In this document: positions 1 to 11,068 of the stretch, one piece after another | How the letters are laid out: each line of letters opens with the position of its first letter | Numbering within the stretch: the stretch's first letter is position 1 | From: Setoptus koraiensis | Taxonomy: Eukaryota > Arthropoda | Length of the DNA stretch: 64,000 bases | Assembly: GCA_048013815.1 (NCBI GenBank) | Contig: CM106586.1 | Coordinates: 13,330,001 to 13,394,000 of the forward strand | Direction: 5' to 3' | Notes under the pieces: generated by a model | What the model was told of the DNA's origin: nothing | The model's input: the letters and a program-made list of their open reading frames with translations, nothing else | Database searches by the model: none | Position numbers and translations under genes: made by a program

Positions 1-3000
1 AGGCGCACGATGCAACTTTCGCCACTATCGCCGGCATCAGCGGCTTCTCAAGTGCTAATCTGGGCTGATTCGATTGTGATCGCACGGGATCAAATTTGAA
101 TTTGAGAGCCGTTTGAATAGCGCGAGCAATTATGGGATTTTCATTTTTATCCCATCCTGGCCCGGCCTGGCCCGCCACAAACCTAGCACCAGCACAAACC
201 CAGCACCAGCACAACTTAACTAACCGAGTTAATGCGCTAGACGACGACAAAAACGATTAACACGGGCCAAATTCACTTAGGTACTTACTCAGTGCCCAAT
301 CAATGGGACAGGATTAAGGATGATGACGAAACTGATTGAAATCGCTCGCTTGCTTGTCGCGGTTGTTGTCGTCGCGGTTGCCGCTTGTTGTTGTTGTTGT
401 GTCCGACAAAAACGACGATGCTAATCTTGTTCTTTGTGCGCCTAGCAGCTCCATCGCAAATAAATAACCAGAATCGCGATAACGTGGCCGCTATCGCCCA
501 ACGGCATCTGACAATATTGTTGTTAACACCGATCAACAAAACTCTCGAGCAACATGCTAATTTTGACCGTTATCTTTGCCGTTTGCTCAACGTTATCCCC
601 TTATCAACTGTGCGCGTTCGACTATGATCCACTCTGATCCTCTGCGATCCACTGCCCAAAGCCACACAAATGTAAATATGTAAATGCCGAGAGAAGCCAG
701 CACTAAACCACTGAGGCCCGCGCGCACTCAATATCGGCTATTCACACGTGAATACGCCGTTGGTCATACTGTATTTACCTGTCGGTGCAAGCCAGTGCTT
801 TCGATTTACAACTATCCAGTTCGTGGCAACAACCTGTGCCCAAACTGACACCGATGAGGCTGATGATGATTTACTCTCTCTCTCTCTCTCTCCCCCTCTT
901 GCTTCAAAAACTGATCATTTCCACTGAGCGCGCTGTTGTCAAAAAACGATCAACAAAAAAGAAGATTCTTCCACGAGATAAATTGGCATCGAGTGTGTGT
1001 GTGTGTGTGTGATTGACCAGCGATATCCACTGCTGGCCACTGATAAACAGATCAACAGATAGCAACCTATAGCCGAACGCTGATTCCAAGCCAAATCAGC
1101 TATCGACCGAATTGCTGATTCGGTTGCAGCAGTTGGGCCACTGGTGAGAATTGAAATAGATTTTTTTCTCTCATTCGCCTCTATTATTTTGTCGTCATTA
1201 TATGAATATTATTATTTATTATCGTATATTCCTCGTTCTCATTAGTTAGCTGTGCGTCGTGCGTCGTCGTGTTGGTGGTTGCTTTGTTGGTATTGTCGAC
1301 AGCATTAGCATTCATATCATGTGTATATGAATAGCAGTGGCATATGAGTGTGTGAGTGTGTATGTGATCATTTAGAATCTGGAGCTTCCCTGTCAAGTCC
1401 ACTAACTAACGGCACCAGCATTGAACCAGCAACACCAGCGTGCAATTGGCCTGGTCTGCAAAAGGAACTGTAGGTGGTCCAAAGTGTGTGTCTCCGGTGA
1501 AAATATTACCAGCCAAGGAGCAGCGAGAAATAAAAGACAATTCAGGGGATAGTTCAATCACCGTCATTTGCGTCGCTGCTTATAGGTCGTCGATGATGGG
1601 AGGTCAATTGTATATGACTGTCTCTACCAAGAAACCAGGACAAACTGAATTCACGGCCCATGCGATAACGCTGCTGCGTCCAACGGATGCTGGCCGATTA
1701 TTTGTCGAATTATTCATTGTTATTATCGCCATTTAATCATCGCCAACAGTGTTCAACATTGATATCTTTTGTATCTCTTCTTTTGTCTTCTGCTTTGCCT
1801 GTTCACCTATCTCCATAGTCACTGCGTACACTATGTAGCTCACATGGCTGGTATTTGTCGCAGTTTCGACAACAACCTCGGGACAACGGGACCACCCGAC
1901 AGAAAACAGTGTAGACGATGATGAATTGTAACCTAAATTGTGACGTTGTTAGTCCAACAGCACAGACACATTTCATCATCAATTTTTCTGTTGCCTAATC
2001 AGTGCCATTGTTGCTCTTGTTGATATAGTTTCTGCTGCTATCTACCTGAACAGAGCACAAGATTTGTAACTGTAAACACTGTTTTGGTGAAATAAATGGT
2101 GATTTAGAAATTCAGTTTAGCAAATCAGATCTAATTGATTCTCTCAATCCGCTAACACTTTGCAGACTGACAGCTTTAACGCTGGCCAGACTTGACTAGA
2201 GCACAAGCAATTTGTTATAATGCAAATGAGCTCTCTCTGCCTCTCTCGACGCTGTGTGTTCGTTCGTGACGCTGACCCTTGATGGAATACAAGTTGACAT
2301 TATTTGTTGCCAATCCGATGCCTTTTGTCTATTCTTTGGCCTGCTAAATACGTTTAATTTCAACTCACAACTCACAACAGTTGAACGAATACAGTATGTG
2401 CAGAGTATCAACAAGAGAAATCATAACAAAAGAAACTGGAGCAGATATTTCCTTTCATTCCATCTGACTTTCAGAATTGTTAGTGTTGCTGTTAGTGTTG
2501 CCAATGTTGATATTATTGCAACCAATACAATGACTTCACTTTGTCAGTAATATCGGTATATATCGACATATAGATATATATAATGCAGTAGTGTGAATTA
2601 TATACTAATTCACTATGGGCGGTCTCATTTAAACTAAATGATCTCTATTCTTTTCTCTTTCTATTCCAACTTGCTTACTTTACACACTAGATATTAGATG
2701 TATTTTCCAATTCATTGATGGAAGCCAACAACAACAACATTAACAATTTGAGCAACGCAGCCAAACGTTACAATCATTTCTGTTACGCCAATCATATCTG
2801 ATATGTTATATTTAGTTGGTTCACTAATATGTACTCTGATACGACGTAGTTTACATTTAGAGCACAAAACAGCAACAGCAACAACGACAGCAACAACAAC
2901 AAAATGGTCATTTAGTCGGTGGAGACATTGTTTCTAGTTTAGTCTAGAGTCCAGAGTTGATCTTGATTTGTTTTGATTTGATTTAATTTGATCTGGCTCG

Positions 3001-3579
3001 TAGTGATTTGATTCGATTCAGGCAGTAAATTATCCTCCTATAGATCAATTCACAAGCACACAGGTACAGGTTTGATTTGATTCGCAATAAAGACAATGTT
3101 GATTTAAGTTAATCGGTATTAATTTTCCTCTCTTCTAATCCAGTGTCCATAACTATTATTACTGTCGTCGTCTAATACTTGTTACATAATCAATGGATAA
3201 TTATTGAAATAAATTCCTTCATTTACAACGCATAATATATCCAAATCAACCTACTTATTTTCGATCCTATCTAACAACCTTGTATCTTGAGAGAAGTTGG
3301 TTTACTTTTGACGTTTGATGAGAGTTTACTGTTCTTGGATGGAGTGTTGATGATGTCTAGATGTCATAGATTGCTGACTATAAAGTTAATGATTAAACCC
3401 GAGAACGGCAGAAAACTTTCAAACTACGCGCCATTTCGGTTGAAAAGAAATGTAGAAGTTTTTGTAAACAACGCACTTGAATCGTATTATATACCTACGA
3501 ACAGACAATCTTCTCCTGCTGGACGTATTTATTATATCATTTTCTACTATTCACTAATTAATTATCACAATATTAAAAT
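1..3579. other. AT-rich stretch without a supportable gene
   Basis: I see no coding region here that I can defend. Contents seen: a CT run near 873-896, a GT run at 993-1011, several AATAAA hexamers (for example near 2091 and 3208) and short CAA/CAG-type runs near 2870-2905. One 98-codon open frame at 1440-1736 on the + strand starts without an ATG, has a stop just upstream and resembles nothing I know. It could be a terminal exon, since an AATAAA lies about 355 bases downstream of its stop, but nothing else supports this. The last few hundred bases hold the SYF2 promoter and 5' UTR. Confidence 0.6.
993..1011. repeat. GT dinucleotide microsatellite
   Basis: About nine uninterrupted GT units, read directly. 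Confidence 0.9.
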
Positions 3580-4230
3580 ATGGAGGACAAATTAGCCAAG
3601 TTTCGCGAATTGAAAAGACAGCGAGAAACAGCGAGTAAGTTGAATCACATTGAGGTGCTCGAGGAGCGAAGGAAGGCCCAATTGCCTGCAAATTGGGAAA
3701 AGAAACGCGAATGGACAGAGAAAAAAATCCAAGAAGAGGAAGAACGACTGAAAGCTGAGGAAAACGGCCAAGATTACGAAAGATTAAAGCTGCTCCAGGT
3801 GCAATCAGACGAAGCCGAGAGGTGGGATAGAAGAAAGGCAAGCAAAAAAAGGCCAGATCCTGGGTTCTCAGATTATGCTGCAGCCTCCATCAGGCAACAC
3901 GATCGTCTGGTTAAACAAATAAAGCCAGATCTCGAGGCATACGAAGAACTGAAGAAAAAGGTTGGCGAAGAACTGTTTTACGCTAAGGCAGACACTGTTG
4001 TTCATAATGTCATCAAGGATTCTCCAAAGGATATTGACAGAATGGTGGAGGATGTAAATAAGCAAATTGAAGTCAGGAGCAAGCATTCGCGTCGAAGGAA
4101 ATTTGACGATGACGCAGATGTAGACTACATCAATGAAAGAAATATGAGATTCAACAAGAAACTGGAACGCTTCTACAACAAATACACCGAGGAAATCAAG
4201 CAAAATCTCGAAAGAGGTACTGCCATATGA
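3580..4230 (+). CDS. SYF2: Pre-mRNA-splicing factor SYF2
   Basis: Encodes a 216-residue protein of the SYF2 family, a nuclear component of the Prp19-associated (NTC) spliceosome complex that also links splicing to cell-cycle progression. The whole product is charged and helical. The N-terminal third is Lys/Glu/Arg-rich coiled coil, and the C-terminal end carries the family signature DVDYINERNMRFNKKLERFY followed by YTEEIKQNLERGT, almost residue for residue what animal SYF2 proteins have. Length is slightly under the usual 230-245 residues because the acidic N-terminal tail is short. The start ATG at 3580 follows an AT-rich leader and there is no intron. AATAAA follows at 4242, only 12 bases after the stop codon, so the 3' UTR is very short. 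COX19 begins within about 160 bases on the same strand. I am very sure of the family. Confidence 0.96.
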   Translation: MEDKLAKFRELKRQRETASKLNHIEVLEERRKAQLPANWEKKREWTEKKIQEEEERLKAEENGQDYERLKLLQVQSDEAERWDRRKASKKRPDPGFSDYAAASIRQHDRLVKQIKPDLEAYEELKKKVGEELFYAKADTVVHNVIKDSPKDIDRMVEDVNKQIEVRSKHSRRRKFDDDADVDYINERNMRFNKKLERFYNKYTEEIKQNLERGTAI

Positions 4231-4241
4231 TATTTGTTGGC

Positions 4242-4247
4242 AATAAA
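4242..4247 (+). terminator. Poly(A) signal of SYF2
   Basis: An AATAAA hexamer followed by a T-rich tract, 12 bases past the SYF2 stop codon. The position just before the COX19 leader fits cleavage between the two genes. Confidence 0.65.
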
Positions 4248-4386
4248 ATTTTTTCGAATTTTGCGCCCAGAAACAACAACAAACCAACGTTAGATGAGAA
4301 TGAAGAGACTAATTCGTTCATTTGTGGTCGCGATTAAACAATTTCGCACATCAAGCTTATTTTATATCCGACAGACCTCACTCACA

Positions 4387-4686
4387 ATGGCCACGCAGTT
4401 ACCATTAAATAAAACCGTGTCTGCCAGGCCTCCTGACAAGGGCAGTTTCCCTATTGATCACCTGAGTGAATGCAAACAAACAATGATAGACTATTTAAAA
4501 TGTCTGAAAGACAGTAAGTTCCAGGGAGACAAGTGTCGCGAATTGTCGAAGCAATATCTCAAATGTCGAATGGACAACAACCTCATGGCAAAAGAGGAAT
4601 GGAAGTACTTGGGCTTCAAGGATGATAGCAGCGAGGCCACAATGCCCACAGGATTGAACACAACTCATGGCCAATCGTCCCCATAG
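4387..4686 (+). CDS. COX19: Cytochrome c oxidase assembly protein COX19
   Basis: Encodes a 99-residue twin CX9C (CHCH fold) protein of the COX19 family, a small soluble protein of the cytosol and mitochondrial intermembrane space needed for copper delivery to cytochrome c oxidase. The motif RPPDKGSFPIDHLSECK near residues 14-30 is the family hallmark. The cysteines at 29, 39, 50 and 60 form two CX9C pairs that would be oxidised by the Mia40/Erv1 relay. The ATG at 4387 has a strong context (A at -3, G at +4) and gives the normal family length. The frame is also open upstream to ATGs at 4294 and 4300, which would add 31 basic residues. The gene is intronless, 156 bases after SYF2, with its own AATAAA at 4729. 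Confidence 0.95.
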   Translation: MATQLPLNKTVSARPPDKGSFPIDHLSECKQTMIDYLKCLKDSKFQGDKCRELSKQYLKCRMDNNLMAKEEWKYLGFKDDSSEATMPTGLNTTHGQSSP

Positions 4687-4728
4687 TGGTATTCATGCGA
4701 TCCAGTTTCATATCTTTAGTGAATTCTG

Positions 4729-4734
4729 AATAAA
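4729..4734 (+). terminator. Poly(A) signal of COX19
   Basis: An AATAAA hexamer 42 bases after the COX19 stop codon, the first one downstream. Confidence 0.65.
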
Positions 4735-5131
4735 AATAGCCTCTATGCACTTGTATTTATGTACTCGGATTAGTCAGCGACATATAGATTGATATGAATG
4801 GTGTTACGCCCAAACAATGTGTTTATTCGTTCCTAAAGGCGTTCGAATATGCAACCAATATCTCAGTGGATTCACTATTGATAAGTTAAAACTAGCTGCA
4901 CCATTTCGAATGTGCGTGAGCCACTAGAAGAGACTAAATTTGCGTGAGACGATAAATTATTCATATCGGAATAAATGTTTAAGACAAATAACATCTATAT
5001 TTTCATCCAGATATTTCAATCATTCTAGAAGTCTCGTAGAAAATAGACCAGTGGACAGAATAGTTTGTTGTTGGCATTATCTTCTTGAACCTTACCAAAT
5101 CGTTTATCAGACAACAACAGAAAAGCACAAC
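4735..5131 (+). other. Intergenic spacer and leader of the receptor gene
   Basis: AT-rich. The reading frame of the receptor gene is open back to about 4940 but contains no ATG before 5132, so this part is best taken as 5' UTR or promoter. No other feature seen. Confidence 0.5.
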
Positions 5132-7285
5132 ATGTCTGGTAGTGTTGTTATTTGCTACAAACTGATCGATAGCAACCCACTGGTCGACAAATTGTATTGG
5201 TCTTCTAACATGGACACATTCATCAGGCAGTATTATTTAGATTGCTTCGCTCAGTTAAGTGACCATCCAGTAGAGACTTTTTTTGACTTTGGTTTGCGTT
5301 TTGTAGGCGCCCAAAAAAATGATCCGAGCGAAAGCGACACAGGATCATTCGATTCAGCATGTAATCAGCAACAAGAAGACGTGAATATCGATAATCCTCA
5401 GATAGTCTCTAAAGAAAATCTCGAAGAGACTCATCTCAGATATAGATCTTATAGAGATGACAGATTATCGCCGACAAGGAGACACAAAGGAGATGGAATT
5501 ATAACGCTGAGAGCAAAAGACAAAAGACGCATACGCTATTTCAATATATTCTATCGTTTTATTGATCTTTGGACCCTGATGCATGAATTTCTGGGTATAA
5601 TAACCACCTCACCTTACAGCTATTATTCGGGTGGTCAATATGCTCTTGGCAAGGCAAGATCAGCACAAATGCTGATGACATTTTTGTTCTTCGGTAACTC
5701 TTATCTTGTTACAACAAAAATGAACAGAACAACCAGTCAGTTCGGCTACACAAATCATATAGAGCCATATGTCAGTCGTAGACAAGCGGCCATTGAGGGC
5801 AGAATAATCAATTTCGACATCAGTGGGCGAGCCTCGAAAATAAAATCACGAGTCTCATTTATTATCATATACTGTCCATTGATTTTAACTGCAGCCATGA
5901 TTTGGAGTCTTGTGTTTCAATTGGGCTTTTCTTCAGACACACCTGGCAAGGCGACAACTGGCGCAAGTTCGTCACTACACAACACCAGGCCTAAAGTAGT
6001 GACAAAAGAATCGACATTGATTTGGTTCGGGATCTATTCTATTTGGGCGGGTACTTCATTGGCACGTCTGTATTTATACGTTTATTATTTTTCAGTAATT
6101 TGTAGCACATTCACTGATGAATTCAAGAAACTCAACATAGATTTGACAAGATTGGCCTCGCACCTCGCTTTGGATCTATTCATCAACAACAATGATGGAG
6201 CAATGCCATTCATGTCTAATAACGATATTGTTGACAACGATGATATAAATAATCCATTGAATCATATAACGCCTCGATATAAAACTACCAGGACACGTGA
6301 AAGGCGCCCCAAAATAAACATCTCCGTCGATACAAATCTAGAGGCGTGTGTAAAGAAGAATCAAGGCAACAAAACTAATGGGTTTAAGAGGCCACACTTG
6401 AATGCATGCAGACCATTGATTGACTTGTATTTGCGTTACAATGAATTGTGCGAGCTCGTTCATAAATCAGACAAGTATTGGTCGGAAATATTCAAATATT
6501 ATTGGCTAGGTAGCTTGCTTTGTCTGAGTCTAACACTTTTCTTCTTGTGTTACGTCAAAGTGGAGTCAGTGGCTGCGTTTAATTTTATGTTTATCACATT
6601 CTGTTTGTTGTCGCTCATATATATAATATCCAATAGTTCTATCGAACTATCGCAACAAGTAAGTGACAAATATAGACAAATAACTGTAAACTGCGAGTGA
6701 TTGTGTCTAACACGAGACAAACAATAATTGTTACTGTTACTGTTGATCCCTCTCGATAGGTGTCCGCTCCAACCGATGTCCTCGAGTACATATTGATGAA
6801 TGTAAAGTTACCTAGCCAAGTGCATCATTATGTAAGTTTGATCAAGATTGTGAGTCATTAGTGCGCCTTCGAATTATCAAATATGTCAAAATTTATCAAT
6901 TGATCCATTGAACCCTTTAACATAATTGTCGTTGCTACTACTATCAGGTGAGGGATTTCTATGAAGAGAGTAAAGGAGATTACGTTGGATTTACAACGAA
7001 GGGTATCAGTGCTCAAGTTATGAATTTCAGAGGCATTGTTTGGGTATGTATTGTGTATTCGTGCTAACTACTGTTAATGAGTATCTACTGTGGTTCGTTA
7101 TTTATTGGACAATATCTCCAACAACATTTTCGATGATACACTAACCAATGCTCACCTCATCCACATACCAGATTTTCAATACCTTTATCACGACCTTTCT
7201 TGTTTATGCCGAGATCTTTCTCACTGTGGTCAAACGCCACAAGGTGTCCTTCACTCACTTGCACGCACAAGAAGACGAAGTGTGA
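5132..7285 (+). CDS. Gustatory-receptor-family (7tm_7) chemoreceptor, four coding exons
   Basis: Coding exons 5132-6658, 6760-6831, 6948-7043 and 7172-7285. The introns of 101, 116 and 128 bases are all phase 0 with GT...AG ends. The predicted product has 602 residues and about seven membrane segments, near 136-156, 178-196, 241-266, 296-325, 453-476, 480-502 and 562-584. The C-terminal part has the layout typical of arthropod Grs: a cytoplasmic stretch, then FTTKGISAQVMNF, then the last helix with TTFLVYAEIF standing where the TYhhhhhQF motif sits. The string of short phase-0 exons at the 3' end is also characteristic. Grs are inverted-topology ligand-gated cation channels in sensory neurons; the ligand cannot be told. 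At about 600 residues it is long for the family because of two hydrophilic insertions (near 60-130 and 345-425). ATG 5132 is the first in frame and has A at -3. No close poly(A) signal was found. Confidence 0.86.
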
Positions 7286-9962
7286 TATATCGGGCCAACC
7301 AAATCGGTTCGAAACAGATCCCGGCTCGGAACAAAACTTCGACAAAATGAGCTTGCTTATCAACGCGTCACACGACAGTTGAATGGAAAATATTTAGTAG
7401 CATGGAGTACGAAAAAAGTGCAACGACGAAGAGAAAATTTCAGCAGGGTGTACCCCGATCGCCAAATAACCGACTGCATATAAAACAGAAAAAAAATTCT
7501 AGATATGTCCCACTTCCTCACAGGCTCATAGTCATAGAGGGCCTCGCGAATTTGAATTTCGCCGCAATGAAGAGGACAATATCACGACCAATCCACGATT
7601 CCCTAGAAAGATAGATTTTCCGAAAAAGAGGTTTACCTTGTGAGTCAACTTAACACCTTATTTCATGATCGTAGCGACCTGATTATCATCTATCCACCGA
7701 AAAGGCCAGATTTCTGCATGATTTCTACCGAATTATAGCAAGAATAACCACCGATTCTGTTGGCCCGACCAATTCGAACGTAGGTATCAGCGAGTGACAG
7801 GTATTATGGGCCTAGTTAAAGTCTCTGGGAAGTTCATTGAAACCCTCCCCTAATGTATTTTGTGTTACACACACGGCAATGGGGTCGACAAGAATTTTTT
7901 CAATCGATCCATGAGTGTTTGCTAATTCTTGTTTGAAAGCTGATACGTATCGTCCATTTAAATCCACAACAGCGACGCTGAATTCCGAGAGTATGCACCA
8001 TTGGCCCCATTCCATTTCCAATGCATGATGGGTTGTTTCAAGTTGGGGATTGTCATACAATCACAGGACGCTATCTCATCATGTCGCCCGAACTTGTCCT
8101 ACGAACTTCTGATGGACGTATGATGTCCCCATGATGCTTACAACTATAGCTTACAATAGACCAAAAAGTACAGGCGAATCTTAAAGAAAAATTGAAGCTC
8201 GGCTCGGACTTGAGGCGGAAGCATTTTATTGAGATCTTTCATCTATTAACTTTCCATGCGTTTTTGTTTGTGAAAAATGCTCTACAAGAGAAATTTTCCA
8301 TGATTATTCTAAGCAGAATAAATATTTCCGGGATGGATCAAAAATATTTGTGATCCGTGCCATCCTTGCTACTAATGATCATCTGACGATCTGCTCATCT
8401 TCATAACATAGCCATGTAAAAATAGTGTTTCTTTCATCACAAGTTCGTAGTAGTGATTGGGGGAAACTAGGAAACAGCTTTCCCGAATGGAAAAGCCCGT
8501 TTCCCTTCCCGTTTCGCGCTATGGGAAATCGGCAGGCAAGGGCCCGGGGAAACTCAGCGAGGATAATTCGTCGACAGAAGAAGCAACCACAACACAATAC
8601 AAAGAAGACCGTAGCTGACAAGCCTCGATGCTGGAGCTCAAGTTCTCAATAATAGGCATCTCCTACGCGGGCAACTTCCATCGCCTGCCGAGTCCAATAT
8701 CAGTCTCTATCAACCAGTCTCAACATCGTCCCATCAGCAACTAGCTCCGCAAAATGGTGAGCAAAAGTATAATATGTATCCGCTATATAATAAATAGCAA
8801 TATGCACAACACTTGCGGTCTCGAAATAAAAAGCCCATCCTTAGAGTGAGGCCGCGACGCGGCAACAAGTCGGCATTATGTTATCATCATATAGCAAGAG
8901 CCGCGGAGAGGGAGCGCGAAGAGAATTAAATAAGCTAGAGAGATAATAATAACGACGATGGCTAAATGGCAACATGGTATAAGGCAAAGGTAATTAATTC
9001 ATGTTGCTCCTTGATGATAATTTGTGTGTCTGTATTTGTGTCTTTTTATTGGTTATTATGGCGTTAGGTTAAGGCGAATCTCTTTTGAGTTTCGAGGCTT
9101 GTTACTTGTTTGTGTGTGTTTGTTTGTTGTAATATCATCATATCTATCATTTTTAAAGTATAAAGTGTATCAGAGATAGGAGATGGGAGATAGGAGTGAG
9201 CACAGTGTGTGTTTGTGTGAATAATGACCAGAGCGAAGGCGATAAAAGATTAATGCAAAAAGTGTCCATGTTTATGTAATCCACTCTGCGAGAAGCCACG
9301 GCAGCCACAGCCACAGCCGCGGCAGCAGGGGCAGAGCCAGGCCAAGGTGAGCCTCGAGAAGAAGCTGCGAGCGTGAAGAGAATTCGAAGCAGAAGCAAAG
9401 AAGCGAGCCAGCGAGAATCGGCTGCTAGCGCCAGTGCAAAGAGGAGACTAGTAGCAGCTTAGGCAGCATTGGAAGTGTGTCTAGAGTTAGATTAGATAAT
9501 CAACGTTGGAGCTGTAATCTCATCGCAGAGGTGAGCAGTAGCTTTAAGCCAAAAAGTCATAAGCCAATAATTCATATTGACCTATGCAATTGGTCACCTA
9601 GTTAATACTTGTCATTTGCTAACAGCGGCAGCGGCAGCAGCAACAGCAACAACAACGACATGTCGTCTACCTGTTGCGTTTGGCGCTGGTGCCAGTGGTA
9701 GTGGCAGTTGGAGTTGGGGGATCTTGTGCTGCTGGGCAAGTTCAACTTGTTTCCATCTATCCATCTATTAATTTTTCCTTTCTCATACTTCTTCTCCTTC
9801 TTCTTCGTCTCTTTCCCTTCTAGACTATTAATTCTTTCAAGCCAGCCAGCCGGCCGGCCGACTTGAACAGGACCAATGTAAACAAGTGCGATAACATTAA
9901 ATTCCATTAGTCAAGATGTGGCAAAAGTGTATATTAAACAGCATTAATATATAGCTGATTAT

Positions 9963-10000
9963 AGAGAGAGAGAGAGAGAAAGAGGGAGAGAGTATAAATA
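9963..10000 (+). promoter_or_regulatory. GA run followed by TATAAATA (promoter-like)
   Basis: An imperfect GAGA tract of about 30 bases is followed directly by TATAAATA at 9993-10000. In arthropods GAGA-factor sites and a TATA box often occur together in core promoters. No + strand gene is visible downstream, so this may be chance low complexity. Confidence 0.2.
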
Positions 10001-10847
10001 AGAAAGGCATAGAGATAGAGAGAAGGACGGGAATTGGAATTGCCCGATTTGAAGTAAAATGACAAATAAATTCATCTCGTCTTGTCTACTCTTTGCACTC
10101 TCTTGATAGGGCCGTCATCTTGATAAAAACATTCCGATAATTCCAGATAATTCCACCCTCGACCATTATCGCTGCCTGTGATATTCACAACACAGTGCCG
10201 CCGTTTATAATAATAATAATAAGTTATAAGTTAATGGCCCGTTTATTATCCAAAGGGGCCAAACGATTGTGCATTGGCGATAGTCGGGCGAGTTGCGCTT
10301 TGTTTGTTGGTTTTGCTTCGCAGCAAATAGACGAGCCACAAACTAACAAGTGAGTGCGACTGTAAACAGAAAACTTTTTATCTCTGGCTAGACCGATACG
10401 CACAACGACACACGCAACGACACACACAACGATACTCGCAACGACAATATTACAGCCCGTAATTTACAGGTAAATACAGTGAATATCTCAACTACAGTTA
10501 TGACTAAAAACAACACAGATAAACTATAAACTCGACAACTGTACAACTGCACTACCACTGCTAGCCCCACTACTACTGGCGGTAATATTCCTAATTACCG
10601 CATTGGCATAACTGCCACAGAATTCACTTTTAATTAATAATAATAAATAAAATACTCGCCCACGCCAATATCAAAAATATCAAAACAATCATACGCAATC
10701 GGCACATTCAGCAAGCCGACACTAATCAACTGCTAATTGGCACTAACTTAGTCACACAGTCGCTGCTATACATTTGTTTCTATTGGTGGTATATCATTTG
10801 CCTGCCTGCCTGCTTGCTAGTTTGCCCGTTTGCCAGGTTATCGCTGA

Positions 10848-10853
10848 TTTATT
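10848..10853 (-). terminator. Candidate poly(A) signal of the - strand secreted-protein gene
   Basis: TTTATT on the given strand, i.e. AATAAA on the - strand, 216 bases past the stop codon of the gene at 11069-13561. Confidence 0.4.
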
Positions 10854-11068
10854 TTAATATTTTCAATAGAGCAATGAATCATTTGAAAGTTTTTCGTTAT
10901 TCGTTTCTCGTTCGTTGTTGACAACTGTCAACTCGTCACCTCGACAAGCTCTCACTCGACTTGACTCGCGATCAACTTAATATTCGGCAATCGTGTCGAC
11001 TGGCAAAAAACTGTCGCCAACGATCGCTGACAAAGTCAATGGCAGTGTCAAATCAAATTAAAATCAGC

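Larger units (their letters stand above)
7286..11068. other. Gene-poor spacer between the receptor gene and the secreted-protein gene
   Basis: No supportable gene. An open frame of about 80 codons on the - strand (7812-8060) has protein-like composition but no ATG, no splice context and no family resemblance. Around 8455-8550 there are repeated G/C-flanked GGGAAA/TTTCCC words that could be the end of an old transposon. At 9963-9992 a GA run is followed by TATAAATA. The far end, near 10848, holds the probable poly(A) signal of the - strand gene. A CTGCCTGC-type run lies near 10799-10815. Confidence 0.5.

Noticed and set aside
1440-1736. 98-codon open frame on the + strand
   Set aside because: It has no ATG start, a stop just upstream, and no resemblance to any family I know; kept only as a remote terminal-exon possibility.
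7812-8060. About 80-codon - strand frame with protein-like composition
   Set aside because: It lacks an ATG, is closed by a stop upstream, has no clear splice sites, and could not be assigned to any gene or transposase.
8445-8550. Repeated GGGAAA/TTTCCC words resembling a transposon end
   Set aside because: No matching opposite end or target duplication was found, so an element cannot be delimited.
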